DNA of 64,000 nt from REEB95 sp050729835 (GCA_050729835.1 JBOHLS010000003.1:115194-179193); one strand, 5' to 3'. Shown: positions 26,710-35,916, counted from the first letter of the stretch. Program-made: numbers and translations. The notes: a model not told the origin generated them from the letters alone.

Positions 26710-28130
26710 GGGCGCTGCCGCTCGACATCGGCATCATCCATTTCACCGGCATCGGCGGCATCGGCATGAGCGGTATCGCTGAGATCCTGAAAAACCTCGG
26801 CTACGAGGTGCAGGGCAGCGACCTCGCCGACAACGCCAACATCAAGCGGCTGCGCCAGCTCAGCATCCGTGTCGCGATCGGCCACCGCGCCGAGAACCTG
26901 GGCGCGGCCAAGGTCATGGTCGTGTCCTCGGCGGTGAAGCCGGACAACCCCGAAGTGATCGAGGCCCGCTCGCGTCTCATCCCGGTGGTCCGCCGCGCCG
27001 AGATGCTGGGCGAGCTCATGCGCCTCAAATGGGCGATCGCGGTTGCCGGCACGCACGGCAAGACCACGACCACATCGCTGATCGGCACGCTGCTGGAGGC
27101 CGCCGGCCTCGACCCGACTGTGATCAACGGCGGCATCATCAATGCCTACGGCACCAACGCGCGGCTCGGCACCGGCGCCTGGATGGTGGTCGAAGCCGAC
27201 GAAAGCGACGGCACCTTCGTCAAGCTGCCGTCGACCGTCGCCGTCGTCACCAACATCGATCCCGAGCACCTCGATCATTATGGCTCGGTCGAGGCGCTGC
27301 ATCAGGGCTTCGAGAGCTTCGTCGCGGCGATTCCGTTCTACGGAGTCGCGGTGCTGTGCATCGACCATCCCGTCGTCCAGGGCCTGATTCCGAAGCTGAG
27401 CGAGCGCCGCATCGTCACCTACGGCTTCAACCCGCAAGCCGACGTGCGCGCCGACGTCGTCACGCTCGGCGCCGACGGCGCGCATTTCGACGCCATCGTG
27501 ACCGACCGCCGCGACGGCACCAGCCGGACGATCCAACGCCTGCACCTGCCGATGTTCGGCCGGCATAACGTGCAGAACGCGCTCGCCGCCGTTGCCGTGT
27601 CGCGCGAGTTGAAGCTCGCCGACGAGGTGGTACGCAAGGCCTTCGCCGGCTTCAAGGGTGTGAAGCGCCGTTTCACCAAAACTGGCGAATGGAACGGCAT
27701 CGCCGTCATCGACGATTACGGCCATCACCCGGTCGAGATCGCGGCGGTGCTCAAGGCGGCGCGCGGCGCGACCCAAGGCAGCGTCATCGCCGTGGTGCAG
27801 CCGCATCGCTACACCCGGGTCAAGCACCTATTCGAGGAATTCTGCACCTGCTTCAACGACGCCGACGTCGTGCTGGTCGCCGACATCTATCCGGCCGGCG
27901 AGGCACCGATCCCCGGCATCGACCGCGATGCCCTGGTCGCCGGGCTCAAGGCGCACGGCCACCGCAACGCCTTGGCGCTCGAATCGCCCGAGGCGTTGCC
28001 CGCGACGATCCGCGGCCTGGCGAAGCCGGGCGACCTGGTCGTCTGCCTCGGCGCCGGCTCAATCACATCCTGGGCCAATGCGCTGCCCGACGAGTTGGCG
28101 GCGTTGGCGCGGCCAAGGAAGTGCCAATGA
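26706..28130 (+). CDS. murC: UDP-N-acetylmuramate:L-alanine ligase MurC
   Basis: MurC adds the first residue, L-alanine, to UDP-MurNAc. The 474-residue product has the N-terminal IHFTGIGGIGMSGIAEIL dinucleotide-fold segment, the ATP loop VAGTHGKTTTTSL near residues 114-126, EADESDGTF, and DDYGHHPVEI in the last third. It sits in the expected place before murB and has 4-base overlaps with murG and murB. Confidence 0.98.
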   Translation: MRALPLDIGIIHFTGIGGIGMSGIAEILKNLGYEVQGSDLADNANIKRLRQLSIRVAIGHRAENLGAAKVMVVSSAVKPDNPEVIEARSRLIPVVRRAEMLGELMRLKWAIAVAGTHGKTTTTSLIGTLLEAAGLDPTVINGGIINAYGTNARLGTGAWMVVEADESDGTFVKLPSTVAVVTNIDPEHLDHYGSVEALHQGFESFVAAIPFYGVAVLCIDHPVVQGLIPKLSERRIVTYGFNPQADVRADVVTLGADGAHFDAIVTDRRDGTSRTIQRLHLPMFGRHNVQNALAAVAVSRELKLADEVVRKAFAGFKGVKRRFTKTGEWNGIAVIDDYGHHPVEIAAVLKAARGATQGSVIAVVQPHRYTRVKHLFEEFCTCFNDADVVLVADIYPAGEAPIPGIDRDALVAGLKAHGHRNALALESPEALPATIRGLAKPGDLVVCLGAGSITSWANALPDELAALARPRKCQ

Positions 28131-29068
28131 TGGCCCCGCGCCGCGACCACACGCCCCACCTGATCGAGCGCCTGCCGCGCGTGCGCGGCCGCCTGACCGA
28201 GAACGCGCCCTTGGCCCAGCTGACCTGGTTCCGGGTCGGTGGCCCGGCCGAGGCGATGTTCCGCCCAACCGATCTCGACGATCTCGCCGCGTTTGTCGCC
28301 GGCAAGCCCAAGGATGTGAAGCTGACGGTGATGGGCGTCGCCTCGAACCTGCTGATCCGCGACGGCGGCGTGCCGGGCGTCGTCGTCCGGCTTGGCCGCG
28401 GCTTCGTCGACGTCGCGGCGACCGGCGACGAGATCGCCGCCGGCGCCGGTGCGCTCGACCTCAACGTCGCGCTCGCCGCCTGCGTCGCCGGCATCGCCGG
28501 TCTCGAATTCCTGTCCGGCATTCCCGGCACCGTCGGCGGCGGCTTGCGGATGAACGCCGGCGCCTATGGTCGCGAATTCAAGGACGTGCTGCGTGAGGCC
28601 ACCGCGCTCGACGGCGACGGCCATCGCCACGATCTCGAGCCCGGCGAGATGAACCTGTCGTACCGCCATTGCGGCATGCCCACCGACTGGATCTTCGTTG
28701 CCGCGCGCTTCAAGGGCCGGCGCGACAGCCCGACGGCGATCGGCGGCCGCATGGCCGAGATCCAGACTCAGCGCGAAGCGACCCAGCCGATCCGCGCGCG
28801 CACCGGCGGCTCGACCTTCGCCAATCCACCCGGCCACAAGGCCTGGGAGCTGATCGATCGTGCCGGCTGCCGCGGCTTGACGCGCGGCGGCGCCATGGTC
28901 TCGGAGAAGCACGCCAATTTCCTAATCAACACCGGCAACGCGACGGCCGCCGATATCGAGGCCCTGGGGGAGGACGTGCGCCGCCGCGTGCACGACCAAA
29001 CCGGTATCACCCTAGAATGGGAAATCAAGCGCGTCGGCGTGTCGGCACAAGGCGGGGGCGCCGCATGA
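28127..29068 (+). CDS. murB: UDP-N-acetylenolpyruvoylglucosamine reductase MurB
   Basis: MurB reduces UDP-GlcNAc-enolpyruvate to UDP-MurNAc with NADPH through bound FAD. The 313-residue product has the FAD/substrate region GIPGTVGGGLRMNAGAYG near residues 133-150 and the RTGGSTFANPPG segment. The C-terminal part HANFLINTGNATAADIE carries the conserved substrate contacts. It lacks the extra C-terminal domain of E. coli MurB, so it is the shorter type II form. Two ATGs (28127, 28130) are adjacent; the first overlaps the murC stop. Confidence 0.96.
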   Translation: MMAPRRDHTPHLIERLPRVRGRLTENAPLAQLTWFRVGGPAEAMFRPTDLDDLAAFVAGKPKDVKLTVMGVASNLLIRDGGVPGVVVRLGRGFVDVAATGDEIAAGAGALDLNVALAACVAGIAGLEFLSGIPGTVGGGLRMNAGAYGREFKDVLREATALDGDGHRHDLEPGEMNLSYRHCGMPTDWIFVAARFKGRRDSPTAIGGRMAEIQTQREATQPIRARTGGSTFANPPGHKAWELIDRAGCRGLTRGGAMVSEKHANFLINTGNATAADIEALGEDVRRRVHDQTGITLEWEIKRVGVSAQGGGAA

Positions 29069-29991
29069 GCCGCGCCATCCGCTCGGTCGCGGTGCTGATG
29101 GGCGGCTGGACCGCCGAGCGTGAAGTCTCGCTGGTCAGCGGCCGCGAATGCGCCAAGGCGCTCGCGGCGCTGGGCTATGACGTGCGCAGCGTCGACGTGA
29201 CGCGCGATCTCGGCGCCATGGTCATGGCGCTGACGCCAGCGCCCGACGTGGTGTTTAACGCCTTACACGGCCGCGGCGGCGAGGACGGCACGGTGCAGGG
29301 CGTGCTCGAGTTCCTGCGCGTGCCCTACACCCATTCCGGCGTCCTTGCCTCGGCCGTCGCCATGGACAAGCCGACGGCGCGCTGTGTCTTCGCGGCCGCC
29401 GGGCTGCCCTTGGCCGAAGGCCGCATCGCGACGCGCGACGAGATCGCCGCTGGCGACGTTCTGCCGCGGCCTTACGTCGTCAAGCCGGTCAACGAAGGCT
29501 CGAGCGTCGGCGTGCGCATCGTCCAGCGTGCCGACAATTCCTGGGCGGCCGAGGCGAAGGAATGGCGCTACGAGCGCGCGCTGGTCGAGCGCTATGTGCC
29601 CGGCCACGAGATCACCGTGGCGGTGATGGGCGACCGCGCGCTCGGCGCGCTCGAGATCCGCCCGGCCAAGGGCTTCTACGATTACGCCGCCAAATACGCG
29701 CCGGGTGGCTCGGAGCATCTGATGCCGGCGCCGATCCATCCGCGCGCCTACGACCAGGCGCTCGCCATCGGCGTCGCGGCGCACAAGGCGCTCGGCTGCC
29801 GCGGCGTGAGCCGCGCCGATCTGCGCTACGACGACACCGCAGGCGAGCCCGGCAAGCTGGTGCTGCTCGAGGTCAACACCCAGCCGGGCATGACGCCGAC
29901 CTCGCTGGTGCCCGACATCGCGCGCCATGCCGGCATCGAGTTCCCGGCGCTGGTGCGCTGGATGGTGGAGAACGCGGCATGCGATTTCTGA
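29065..29991 (+). CDS. ddl: D-alanine:D-alanine ligase
   Basis: Makes the D-Ala-D-Ala dipeptide used by MurF. The 308-residue ATP-grasp protein has VLMGGWTAEREVSL at the N-terminus, NALHGRGGEDG, the ATP-binding lysine block VVKPVNEGSSVGV and the metal-binding C-terminal LLEVNTQPGMTPTSL. Note the N-terminal GGWTAEREVSL where many Ddl enzymes read GGxSxEREVSL; the Ser-to-Thr change is conservative. Overlaps murB by 4 and ftsQ by 13 bases. Confidence 0.96.
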   Translation: MSRAIRSVAVLMGGWTAEREVSLVSGRECAKALAALGYDVRSVDVTRDLGAMVMALTPAPDVVFNALHGRGGEDGTVQGVLEFLRVPYTHSGVLASAVAMDKPTARCVFAAAGLPLAEGRIATRDEIAAGDVLPRPYVVKPVNEGSSVGVRIVQRADNSWAAEAKEWRYERALVERYVPGHEITVAVMGDRALGALEIRPAKGFYDYAAKYAPGGSEHLMPAPIHPRAYDQALAIGVAAHKALGCRGVSRADLRYDDTAGEPGKLVLLEVNTQPGMTPTSLVPDIARHAGIEFPALVRWMVENAACDF

Positions 29992-30842
29992 AGCGTCGCA
30001 CCGCCGAGCCTCGTCCGGCCGCAGCGCCGCAGCGCCGCCGGCCCTTCCCGACGGCCGCCGTGGCGCTCGGCCTCGGCGCCGCGACGCTGACCGCGACCGG
30101 CGCCGGCGGTTATTGGCTGTGGCACGACGGCACACTGACGCGCGCCGGCCACGCGCTGACGGCGCGCATCCTGGCCACCGGCGACCGGCAAGGCTTAGCA
30201 CTCGAAAATGTCGACGTCGTCGGCCGCCAGCGCCAGAGCGTCGCGGCGATCCTCGCCGCGCTCGACGTCCGACGCGGCATGCCGATGCTGGCGATCGATC
30301 TGGCCGCCGCCAAGTCGCGACTTGAGGCGCTGCCGTGGATCCGCAGCGCCGATATCGAACGCCAGCTACCCGACACCTTGTTCGTCCGCCTGACCGAACG
30401 CGAGCCGTTCGCCTTCTGGCAGCGCAACGGCATGCTGTCCCTGATCGACCGCGACGGCACGGTGATCCCGACCGACGACCTTGCGCAGTACGGGCCGCGC
30501 ATCGTGCTGGTCGGCGACGGCGCCCCGGCCCAGGCGGCCACTCTGCTCGACATGCTCGCCGCCGAGCCAGCGCTGGCGCGGCGCGTCAACGCCGCGGTGC
30601 TCTATGGCTCGGGCCGCTGGACGCTGCGCTTCGACACCGGCGTCGCGGTGGAGTTGCCCGAATCCGGCGCGCCCGCAGCCTGGCAACGCCTCGCCGGGCT
30701 CGAGGCCCAGCAGCAGATCCTCGAACGCAACATCGCGGCGATCGACCTGCGCCTGCCGGATCGCATGGTCGTGCACCTGGCGCCCGCCGAAGCCGGCAAG
30801 CGCCCGGCGGTGCGCGGCGGCGACAAAGACAAGAACTCATGA
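29979..30842 (+). CDS. ftsQ: Cell division protein FtsQ
   Basis: FtsQ is a bitopic divisome protein linking early and late proteins. The 287-residue product has an Arg-rich cytoplasmic tail (1-22), one membrane helix at about 24-47, a POTRA domain from about 68 (LENVDVVGRQRQSVAAIL) and a beta domain ending in LRLPDRMVVHL. The start ATG 29979 lies 13 bases inside ddl. It overlaps ftsA by 4 bases. The Lys/Asp-rich end (DKDKNS) is typical of alphaproteobacterial forms. Confidence 0.94.
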   Translation: MRFLKRRTAEPRPAAAPQRRRPFPTAAVALGLGAATLTATGAGGYWLWHDGTLTRAGHALTARILATGDRQGLALENVDVVGRQRQSVAAILAALDVRRGMPMLAIDLAAAKSRLEALPWIRSADIERQLPDTLFVRLTEREPFAFWQRNGMLSLIDRDGTVIPTDDLAQYGPRIVLVGDGAPAQAATLLDMLAAEPALARRVNAAVLYGSGRWTLRFDTGVAVELPESGAPAAWQRLAGLEAQQQILERNIAAIDLRLPDRMVVHLAPAEAGKRPAVRGGDKDKNS

Positions 30843-32095
30843 GCGCCAAGAATCTCAACGGCCGCGCGCGCGGCGGGGTGATCGCGGTGCTCGACATCGG
30901 CACGACCAAGATGTGCTGCTTCATCGCCCGTCGTGATGAGGCGGTTCCGCATATCGTCGGCATCGGCCACCAGATCTCGCGCGGCCTCAAGAACGGCGTC
31001 ATCACCGACATCGAGACGGCAAGCCAAGCCATCCTCACTACGGTCCATGCCGCCGAGCAGATGTCCGGCGAGCACCTGAGCGAGGTGGTGGTGAACCTCT
31101 CGGGCGGCTTCTCGGCGTCGCGGATGATCAAGACCGAAATCAACCTCAACGGCCGCGAGGTATCGGACGCCAACATGCGCCGGGTGCTCGAGCAGGGCTT
31201 CCGCATCAGGGAGCCGGCCGAGCGCGCCGTGATCCACTCGGTGCCGGTGGGCTTCGCCATCGACGCCGGCCGGCCGGTGCGCGACCCGCGCGGCATGTAC
31301 TGCCACAAGCTGGCGGTCAACGTGCACGTCGTGACCGCGGATTCGGCGGCGGTGCGCAACCTCGCCAACTGTCTCGGCCGCTGCCGGCTCGAGATCGCCG
31401 CCGTGGTCGCGAGCCCCTACGCTTCCGGCCTGGCGACCCTGGTCGACGACGAGAGCGAGCTCGGCGTCACGGTCATCGACATGGGCGGCGGCACGACCAC
31501 GATCGGCGTGTTCTTCGACGGCAACCTGGTCTTCGCCGACAGCATCCCCGTCGGCGGCAGCCACGTCACCAACGACATCGCCCGTGGCCTGACCACGCCG
31601 ATCGCGCACGCCGAACGGATGAAGGCGCTCTATGGCAGTGCCATTCCTTCGGCCGCCGACGAGCGTGAGACGATCACCGTGCCGCTGGTCGGCGAAGAGG
31701 AAGACCACGCCAACCATGTGCCGAAATCGCTGCTGGTCGGAATCATTTCGCCGCGGCTCGAAGAGACCTTCGAGCTGGTGCGCGACCGGCTCGAGAGCTC
31801 GGGCTTCGACAAGATCGCCGGTCGCCGCATCGTCTTGACCGGCGGCGCCAGCCAGCTGCCGGGCACGCGCGAGTTGGCCGGCCTGATCCTCGATAAGCAA
31901 ATCCGCATCGGCCGCCCCTTGCGCGTCGACGGGCTGGCGGAATCGACCACCGGTCCGGCCTTCGCCAGCGCGGTCGGTCTCATCCATTTCGCTCTCGCCG
32001 AGCACGCCGAGCCGCAGCGCCGCGGCCGCGTGGGCGCGGAAGAGCCAAGCGGCCTCTTTGGCCGAATCGGAGGCTGGCTACGTGAAAACCTTTGA
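30839..32095 (+). CDS. ftsA: Cell division protein FtsA
   Basis: FtsA is the actin-like protein that tethers FtsZ to the membrane. The 418-residue protein has the phosphate-1 loop VLDIGTTKMCCF at 17-28, the second phosphate loop VIDMGGGTTTIGVF near 211-224 and the adenosine motif LTGGASQLPG near 332-341. The C-terminus GLFGRIGGWLRENL is the amphipathic membrane-targeting helix. A 75-base spacer follows before ftsZ, the largest gap inside the cluster. Confidence 0.98.
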   Translation: MSAKNLNGRARGGVIAVLDIGTTKMCCFIARRDEAVPHIVGIGHQISRGLKNGVITDIETASQAILTTVHAAEQMSGEHLSEVVVNLSGGFSASRMIKTEINLNGREVSDANMRRVLEQGFRIREPAERAVIHSVPVGFAIDAGRPVRDPRGMYCHKLAVNVHVVTADSAAVRNLANCLGRCRLEIAAVVASPYASGLATLVDDESELGVTVIDMGGGTTTIGVFFDGNLVFADSIPVGGSHVTNDIARGLTTPIAHAERMKALYGSAIPSAADERETITVPLVGEEEDHANHVPKSLLVGIISPRLEETFELVRDRLESSGFDKIAGRRIVLTGGASQLPGTRELAGLILDKQIRIGRPLRVDGLAESTTGPAFASAVGLIHFALAEHAEPQRRGRVGAEEPSGLFGRIGGWLRENL

Positions 32096-32170
32096 ATCGA
32101 CCACCGGCAACCCGCCCTTCGCCAGGCGGGTCGACGGGGACCCATTTCTGGCGACGCTTTGGAGGGAAGT

Positions 32171-33805
32171 ATGACGTTGAACCTGAAGGTACCGACTGAA
32201 GAGCTGGAGCTGCGGCCCCGACTCACCGTGATTGGCGTCGGCGGCGCCGGCGGCAACGCGGTCAACAACATGATCCGCTCGAACCTCATCGGTTGTGAGT
32301 TCATCGTGTGCAACACCGACGCCCAGGCGATGAAGCAGTCGCTGGTCGAACGCCGCATCCAGCTCGGCATTACCGTGACCCGCGGCCTCGGCGCCGGATC
32401 GCGGCCCGACGTGGGCCAGATCGCGGCCGAAGAGGCGCTCGACGAGATCATGATGGCGCTCGAAGGCTCCAACATGGTCTTCATCACTGCCGGCATGGGC
32501 GGCGGCACCGGCACCGGCGCGGCGCCGGTCATCGCCCGCGCGGCGCGCGAGTCCGGCATTCTCACCGTCGGCGTCGTCACCAAGCCCTTCCACTTCGAGG
32601 GCACCCACCGGATGAAGACGGCGGAAAATGGCATCGAGGAGATGACCAAGTACGTCGATACGCTGCTCATCATCCCGAATCAGAACCTGTTCCGGGTCGC
32701 CAACGAGCGCACCACCTTCGCCGACGCGTTCAAGATGGCGGACGACGTTCTGCACGCCGGCGTGCGCGGCGTGACCGACCTGATGGTGATGCCGGGCCTG
32801 ATCAACCTCGACTTCGCCGACATCCGGGCGGTGATGAGCGAGATGGGCAAGGCGATGATGGGCACCGGCGAGGCCGAGGGCGACCGCCGCGCGATCGACG
32901 CGGCCGAAGCCGCGATCTCGAACCCGCTGCTCGAAGACGTGTCGATGAAGGGCGCACGCGGCGTTCTCATCAACATCACCGGCGGCCCCGACATGACCCT
33001 CTACGAGGTCGACGAGGCGGCCAACCGCATCCGCGAGGAAGTCGATCCCGACGCCAACATCATCTTCGGCTCGACCTTCGACGAGAAGCTCGCGGGCCGC
33101 ATGCGTATCTCGGTGGTGGCGACCGGCATCGACGCCGACCAGATGGAGCATCCGAAGCCGCTCGAAGTGCTGCAGAAAGAGCGGGCGGCGCGCGACGTCG
33201 TGAGCCAACCGGCATGGCCCGCGGCGGCGCCCGCCACGGCGCCGATGCCTTATGTGGTGCAGCCGGCCGCGGCGGCACCGGTGCTGGCCCCGGAACCGGA
33301 GCCCGAGCCCGAGCCGGACTTCGTCGAGCCGGCCGCAGTTGCGGTGGCGCGGTCGATGCCGCGTGTCGACGCGATCGAGGCTCAGGCGCTGAGCCGCGGC
33401 AGCTTCATGCCGCAGCGTCAGCCGGTCGAGCCGGTGATGGTCCGGCCGGCGCCAGTGCGGCCGGTGGTGGCGCCCAACGCCTTCGCCGATGCCGCGATGG
33501 CGAATGGCGCGCGCGCACCGCAACGGCCGGCACCGCAGCCGCAGCCCAAGCGGACGCTGAGCCTGTTCGAGCGGGTGGCCAATGCCGGCCGGCTACTGCA
33601 TCCGCAAGACGAGCCGGCGATGGCGAAGGCCGTCACCGAACCGGCGCCGGGGCCGCGGCCGCAAGCCGTGTCGCAGCCGGTGCCGATCCAGCCGACGCAG
33701 CCGACGCTGGTTGCGACCCGGCCGGAACCGGCGGCCGAACGCCCGCGGGCGAAGGACGAGGATCTGCTTGAGATTCCCGCTTTCCTCCGCCGCCAGGCGA
33801 ACTGA
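32171..33805 (+). CDS. ftsZ: Cell division GTPase FtsZ
   Basis: FtsZ forms the contractile Z-ring. The start is ATG 32171 with a strong ribosome site GGAGGGA at 32161-32167. The GTPase core (about 15-325) has GGAGGNAVNNM and the tubulin signature GMGGGTGTGAAP at 108-119. From about 330 to 525 the linker is rich in Ala, Pro and Gln, with an EPEPEPEPD run. The last residues, EDLLEIPAFLRRQAN, are the conserved peptide that binds FtsA and other partners. At 544 residues it is far longer than E. coli FtsZ because of the linker, a usual alphaproteobacterial trait. Confidence 0.98.
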   Translation: MTLNLKVPTEELELRPRLTVIGVGGAGGNAVNNMIRSNLIGCEFIVCNTDAQAMKQSLVERRIQLGITVTRGLGAGSRPDVGQIAAEEALDEIMMALEGSNMVFITAGMGGGTGTGAAPVIARAARESGILTVGVVTKPFHFEGTHRMKTAENGIEEMTKYVDTLLIIPNQNLFRVANERTTFADAFKMADDVLHAGVRGVTDLMVMPGLINLDFADIRAVMSEMGKAMMGTGEAEGDRRAIDAAEAAISNPLLEDVSMKGARGVLINITGGPDMTLYEVDEAANRIREEVDPDANIIFGSTFDEKLAGRMRISVVATGIDADQMEHPKPLEVLQKERAARDVVSQPAWPAAAPATAPMPYVVQPAAAAPVLAPEPEPEPEPDFVEPAAVAVARSMPRVDAIEAQALSRGSFMPQRQPVEPVMVRPAPVRPVVAPNAFADAAMANGARAPQRPAPQPQPKRTLSLFERVANAGRLLHPQDEPAMAKAVTEPAPGPRPQAVSQPVPIQPTQPTLVATRPEPAAERPRAKDEDLLEIPAFLRRQAN

Positions 33806-33870
33806 GCGATTCCCGCGGCTCGCGGGCGCCGGCATCGGCGTCCGCGGGCTGAAGCGGACCCGAACTTTAC

Positions 33871-33899
33871 TTGTAAGTATATGATTTCAATCATAAAAT
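33871..33899 (+). promoter_or_regulatory. Candidate lpxC promoter with an embedded palindrome
   Basis: TTGTAA at 33871-33876 and TAAAAT at 33894-33899 (five of six consensus bases) are 17 bases apart. TATGATT-TC-AATCATA (33880-33895), a perfect 7+7 inverted repeat with a 2-base centre, fills the spacer and reaches the -10, where a bound regulator would block RNA polymerase. The surrounding 70 bases are AT-rich, unlike the neighbouring genes. Confidence 0.55.
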
Positions 33900-33984
33900 T
33901 CCGTCACAATCTGAAATAAAGAGTGATTTGCCGCCTTGCAACGCGGTTAGTAACCCTTTGCGCGTTTTCAGGAGTTCCGGGGGA

Positions 33985-34875
33985 ATGGCCCAAAGTTCCG
34001 GCATGCAGAAGACGTTGAAGGCACCGATTCACTGTCGCGGTATCGGGCTCCATTCGGGAGCACACATCGAAATGGTGCTGCGGCCGGCTGCGCCTCATAC
34101 GGGCATCCGCTTCTACCGCAGCGACTGCAACACCGAGGTTGCCGCCGATTGGCGCAACGCCGTCGATTCGCCATTGTGCACGACCCTGGCCAACAGCAAG
34201 GGCGATGCGGTCGGCACAGTCGAGCATCTGATGGCGGCATTCGCCGGCCTCGAGATCGACAACGTCGTGGTCGAGATCGATGGGCCGGAAATCCCGGCCA
34301 TGGATGGCAGCGCATCGCCTTTCGTCTTTCTCATCGAATGTGCCGGCCTGGTCGAGCAGGATGCGCCGCGCCGCGTCATCCGGGTGCTCAAGCCGATCTC
34401 CGTCGGCACGCCGGGCAAGTCGGCGGTGCTGGTGCCGGACGACCGGTTTTCGGTCAGCTTCGCCATCGATTTCGCGTCGAGCGCAATCCGGCGCCAGGAG
34501 CTGACGCTGTCGCCTTCGCCCGCCACATTCAAGCACGAGCTCAGTGCCGCGCGGACCTTCGGCTTCCTCGACGAGGTCGACCGCATGCGCGAGGCCGGCT
34601 TGGCGCGCGGCGGTTCGCTCGACAACGCGGTGGTCATCGCCGGCGATCGGGTCCTGAACGAGGAAGGGCTGCGTTACGTCGACGAGTTCGTGCGCCACAA
34701 GATGCTCGACGCGATCGGCGATCTCTATCTGGCGGGCGCCCCGCTGCTCGGCCATTTCCACGGCACGCGCTCGGGTCACGCGCTCAACCGTCAGCTCCTC
34801 GCGGCCCTATTCGCCGATCGGACGGCGTGGCGCTACGCCGGCGCCGAGCAAGCGCCGACAGCCGCAGTCGCCTGA
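33985..34875 (+). CDS. lpxC: UDP-3-O-acyl-N-acetylglucosamine deacetylase LpxC
   Basis: LpxC is the committed, zinc-dependent step of lipid A synthesis. The 296-residue product has all catalytic residues: zinc ligands His81 (in TVEHLMAAF), His238 and Asp242 (VRHKMLDAIGD), with Glu80 and His265 (SGHALN) for catalysis; the numbering nearly equals that of E. coli LpxC. Start ATG 33985 is served by AGGAG at 33970-33974. In-frame codons further upstream (33928) lack a ribosome site. Confidence 0.98.
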   Translation: MAQSSGMQKTLKAPIHCRGIGLHSGAHIEMVLRPAAPHTGIRFYRSDCNTEVAADWRNAVDSPLCTTLANSKGDAVGTVEHLMAAFAGLEIDNVVVEIDGPEIPAMDGSASPFVFLIECAGLVEQDAPRRVIRVLKPISVGTPGKSAVLVPDDRFSVSFAIDFASSAIRRQELTLSPSPATFKHELSAARTFGFLDEVDRMREAGLARGGSLDNAVVIAGDRVLNEEGLRYVDEFVRHKMLDAIGDLYLAGAPLLGHFHGTRSGHALNRQLLAALFADRTAWRYAGAEQAPTAAVA

Positions 34876-34941
34876 GCCGACTCGGCTCGAAACCTAGCGA
34901 TTATCGCCTCGTCACCGTTTTCCCGCGGCGGTCCATCGTGC

Positions 34942-34947
34942 TATAAG
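34942..34947 (+). promoter_or_regulatory. Possible -10 element for bamD
   Basis: TATAAG (four of six or better against TATAAT) lies between lpxC and bamD. No good -35 stands 16-18 bases upstream. If used, transcription would start near 34954, almost on the GTG at 34956, which favours the ATG at 34983 as the bamD start. Confidence 0.3.
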
Positions 34948-34982
34948 GCTGGGCCGTGGGGTCTCTCGATCACTTCATCCGG

Positions 34983-35852
34983 ATGCCTTCGGGCGGTCGC
35001 GCTGCCGTCCTGATCGGTGGCTTGCTGCTTGCCGCCGCCTTGACCGGCTGTTCCAGCGACAAGAAGGACACCTACGTCGAACGGCCGGTGGACGAGCTCT
35101 ACAACTCGGCGATGGATCAGCTTGCCCAGAAGGACTACTCCAAGGCCGCCGATACCTTCGACGAAGTCGAGCAGCAGCACCCCTATTCGGTCTGGGCGAC
35201 GCGGGCGCAGCTGATGTCGGCCTATGCGCTCTACCAGGCCAACAAGTACGACGATTCGATCATCGCCGCCGATCGCTACATCCAGCTCCACCCGGGCAAT
35301 CGCGACGTCGCCTACGCCTACTACCTCAAGGCGCTCAACTACTACGTCCAGATCGAGGACGTCGGCCGCGACCAAAAGACCACCGAGCAGGCCATGCAGG
35401 CGCTCGAGGAGGTCGTGCGCCGCTTCCCCAACACCGCCTATGCGCGCGACGCGCGCCTCAAGATGGACCTGGCGCGCGATCATCTCGCCGGCAAGGAGAT
35501 GGAGATCGGCCGCTGGTACGAAAAGCAGGGCTACTACCTGGCGGCGCTCAACCGCTTCAAGACCGTGGTGGATAAGTACCAGACCACGACGCACGCGCCC
35601 GAGGCGCTCGAGCGCCTGACCGAATGCTATCTCGCGCTCGGCCTCAAGGACGAGGCCCGGCGCACCGCCGCGGTGCTCGGCTACAACTATCCGGGCAGCT
35701 CGTGGTACGCCGCCACTTATACGCTAGTGACCGGCAAAGAGATCGCCGACAACGGCGGTGCCGCGGCGACGGCGTCAGCGCCAGCGACGCCGGCGGCGAG
35801 CAGCAAAGACAACGAGGACTGGTTCGGCAAGATGCTCGGCTTCGTCTTCTAG
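34983..35852 (+). CDS. bamD: Outer-membrane assembly lipoprotein BamD (ComL/YfiO)
   Basis: BamD is the essential lipoprotein of the BAM complex that inserts beta-barrel proteins into the outer membrane. From ATG 34983 the product is 289 residues; the lipobox LTGC puts the lipidated cysteine at 23. It continues as five tetratricopeptide-like helical repeats (YNSAMDQLAQKDYSKAADTF and similar) and ends in an Ala/Pro/Ser-rich tail with DWFGKMLGF. A GTG at 34956 in frame would place the cysteine at 32, less typical. The neighbourhood lpxC-bamD-recN-ligA is conserved in alphaproteobacteria. Confidence 0.95.
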   Translation: MPSGGRAAVLIGGLLLAAALTGCSSDKKDTYVERPVDELYNSAMDQLAQKDYSKAADTFDEVEQQHPYSVWATRAQLMSAYALYQANKYDDSIIAADRYIQLHPGNRDVAYAYYLKALNYYVQIEDVGRDQKTTEQAMQALEEVVRRFPNTAYARDARLKMDLARDHLAGKEMEIGRWYEKQGYYLAALNRFKTVVDKYQTTTHAPEALERLTECYLALGLKDEARRTAAVLGYNYPGSSWYAATYTLVTGKEIADNGGAAATASAPATPAASSKDNEDWFGKMLGFVF

Positions 35853-35916
35853 ACGAGTCGCGTCGCCTCCGGCCCCTCTGGCCTCGGCCGGACGGCGGCG
35901 ATATCATTTCGCGGCC

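Noticed and set aside
33806..33845. CCCGC-GGCTC-GCGGG hairpin as the ftsZ terminator
   Set aside because: The stem is plausible, but GC-rich sequence, not T, follows it.
34875..34887. AGCCG-ACT-CGGCT hairpin after lpxC
   Set aside because: Only five pairs and no T-run; too weak to call a terminator.
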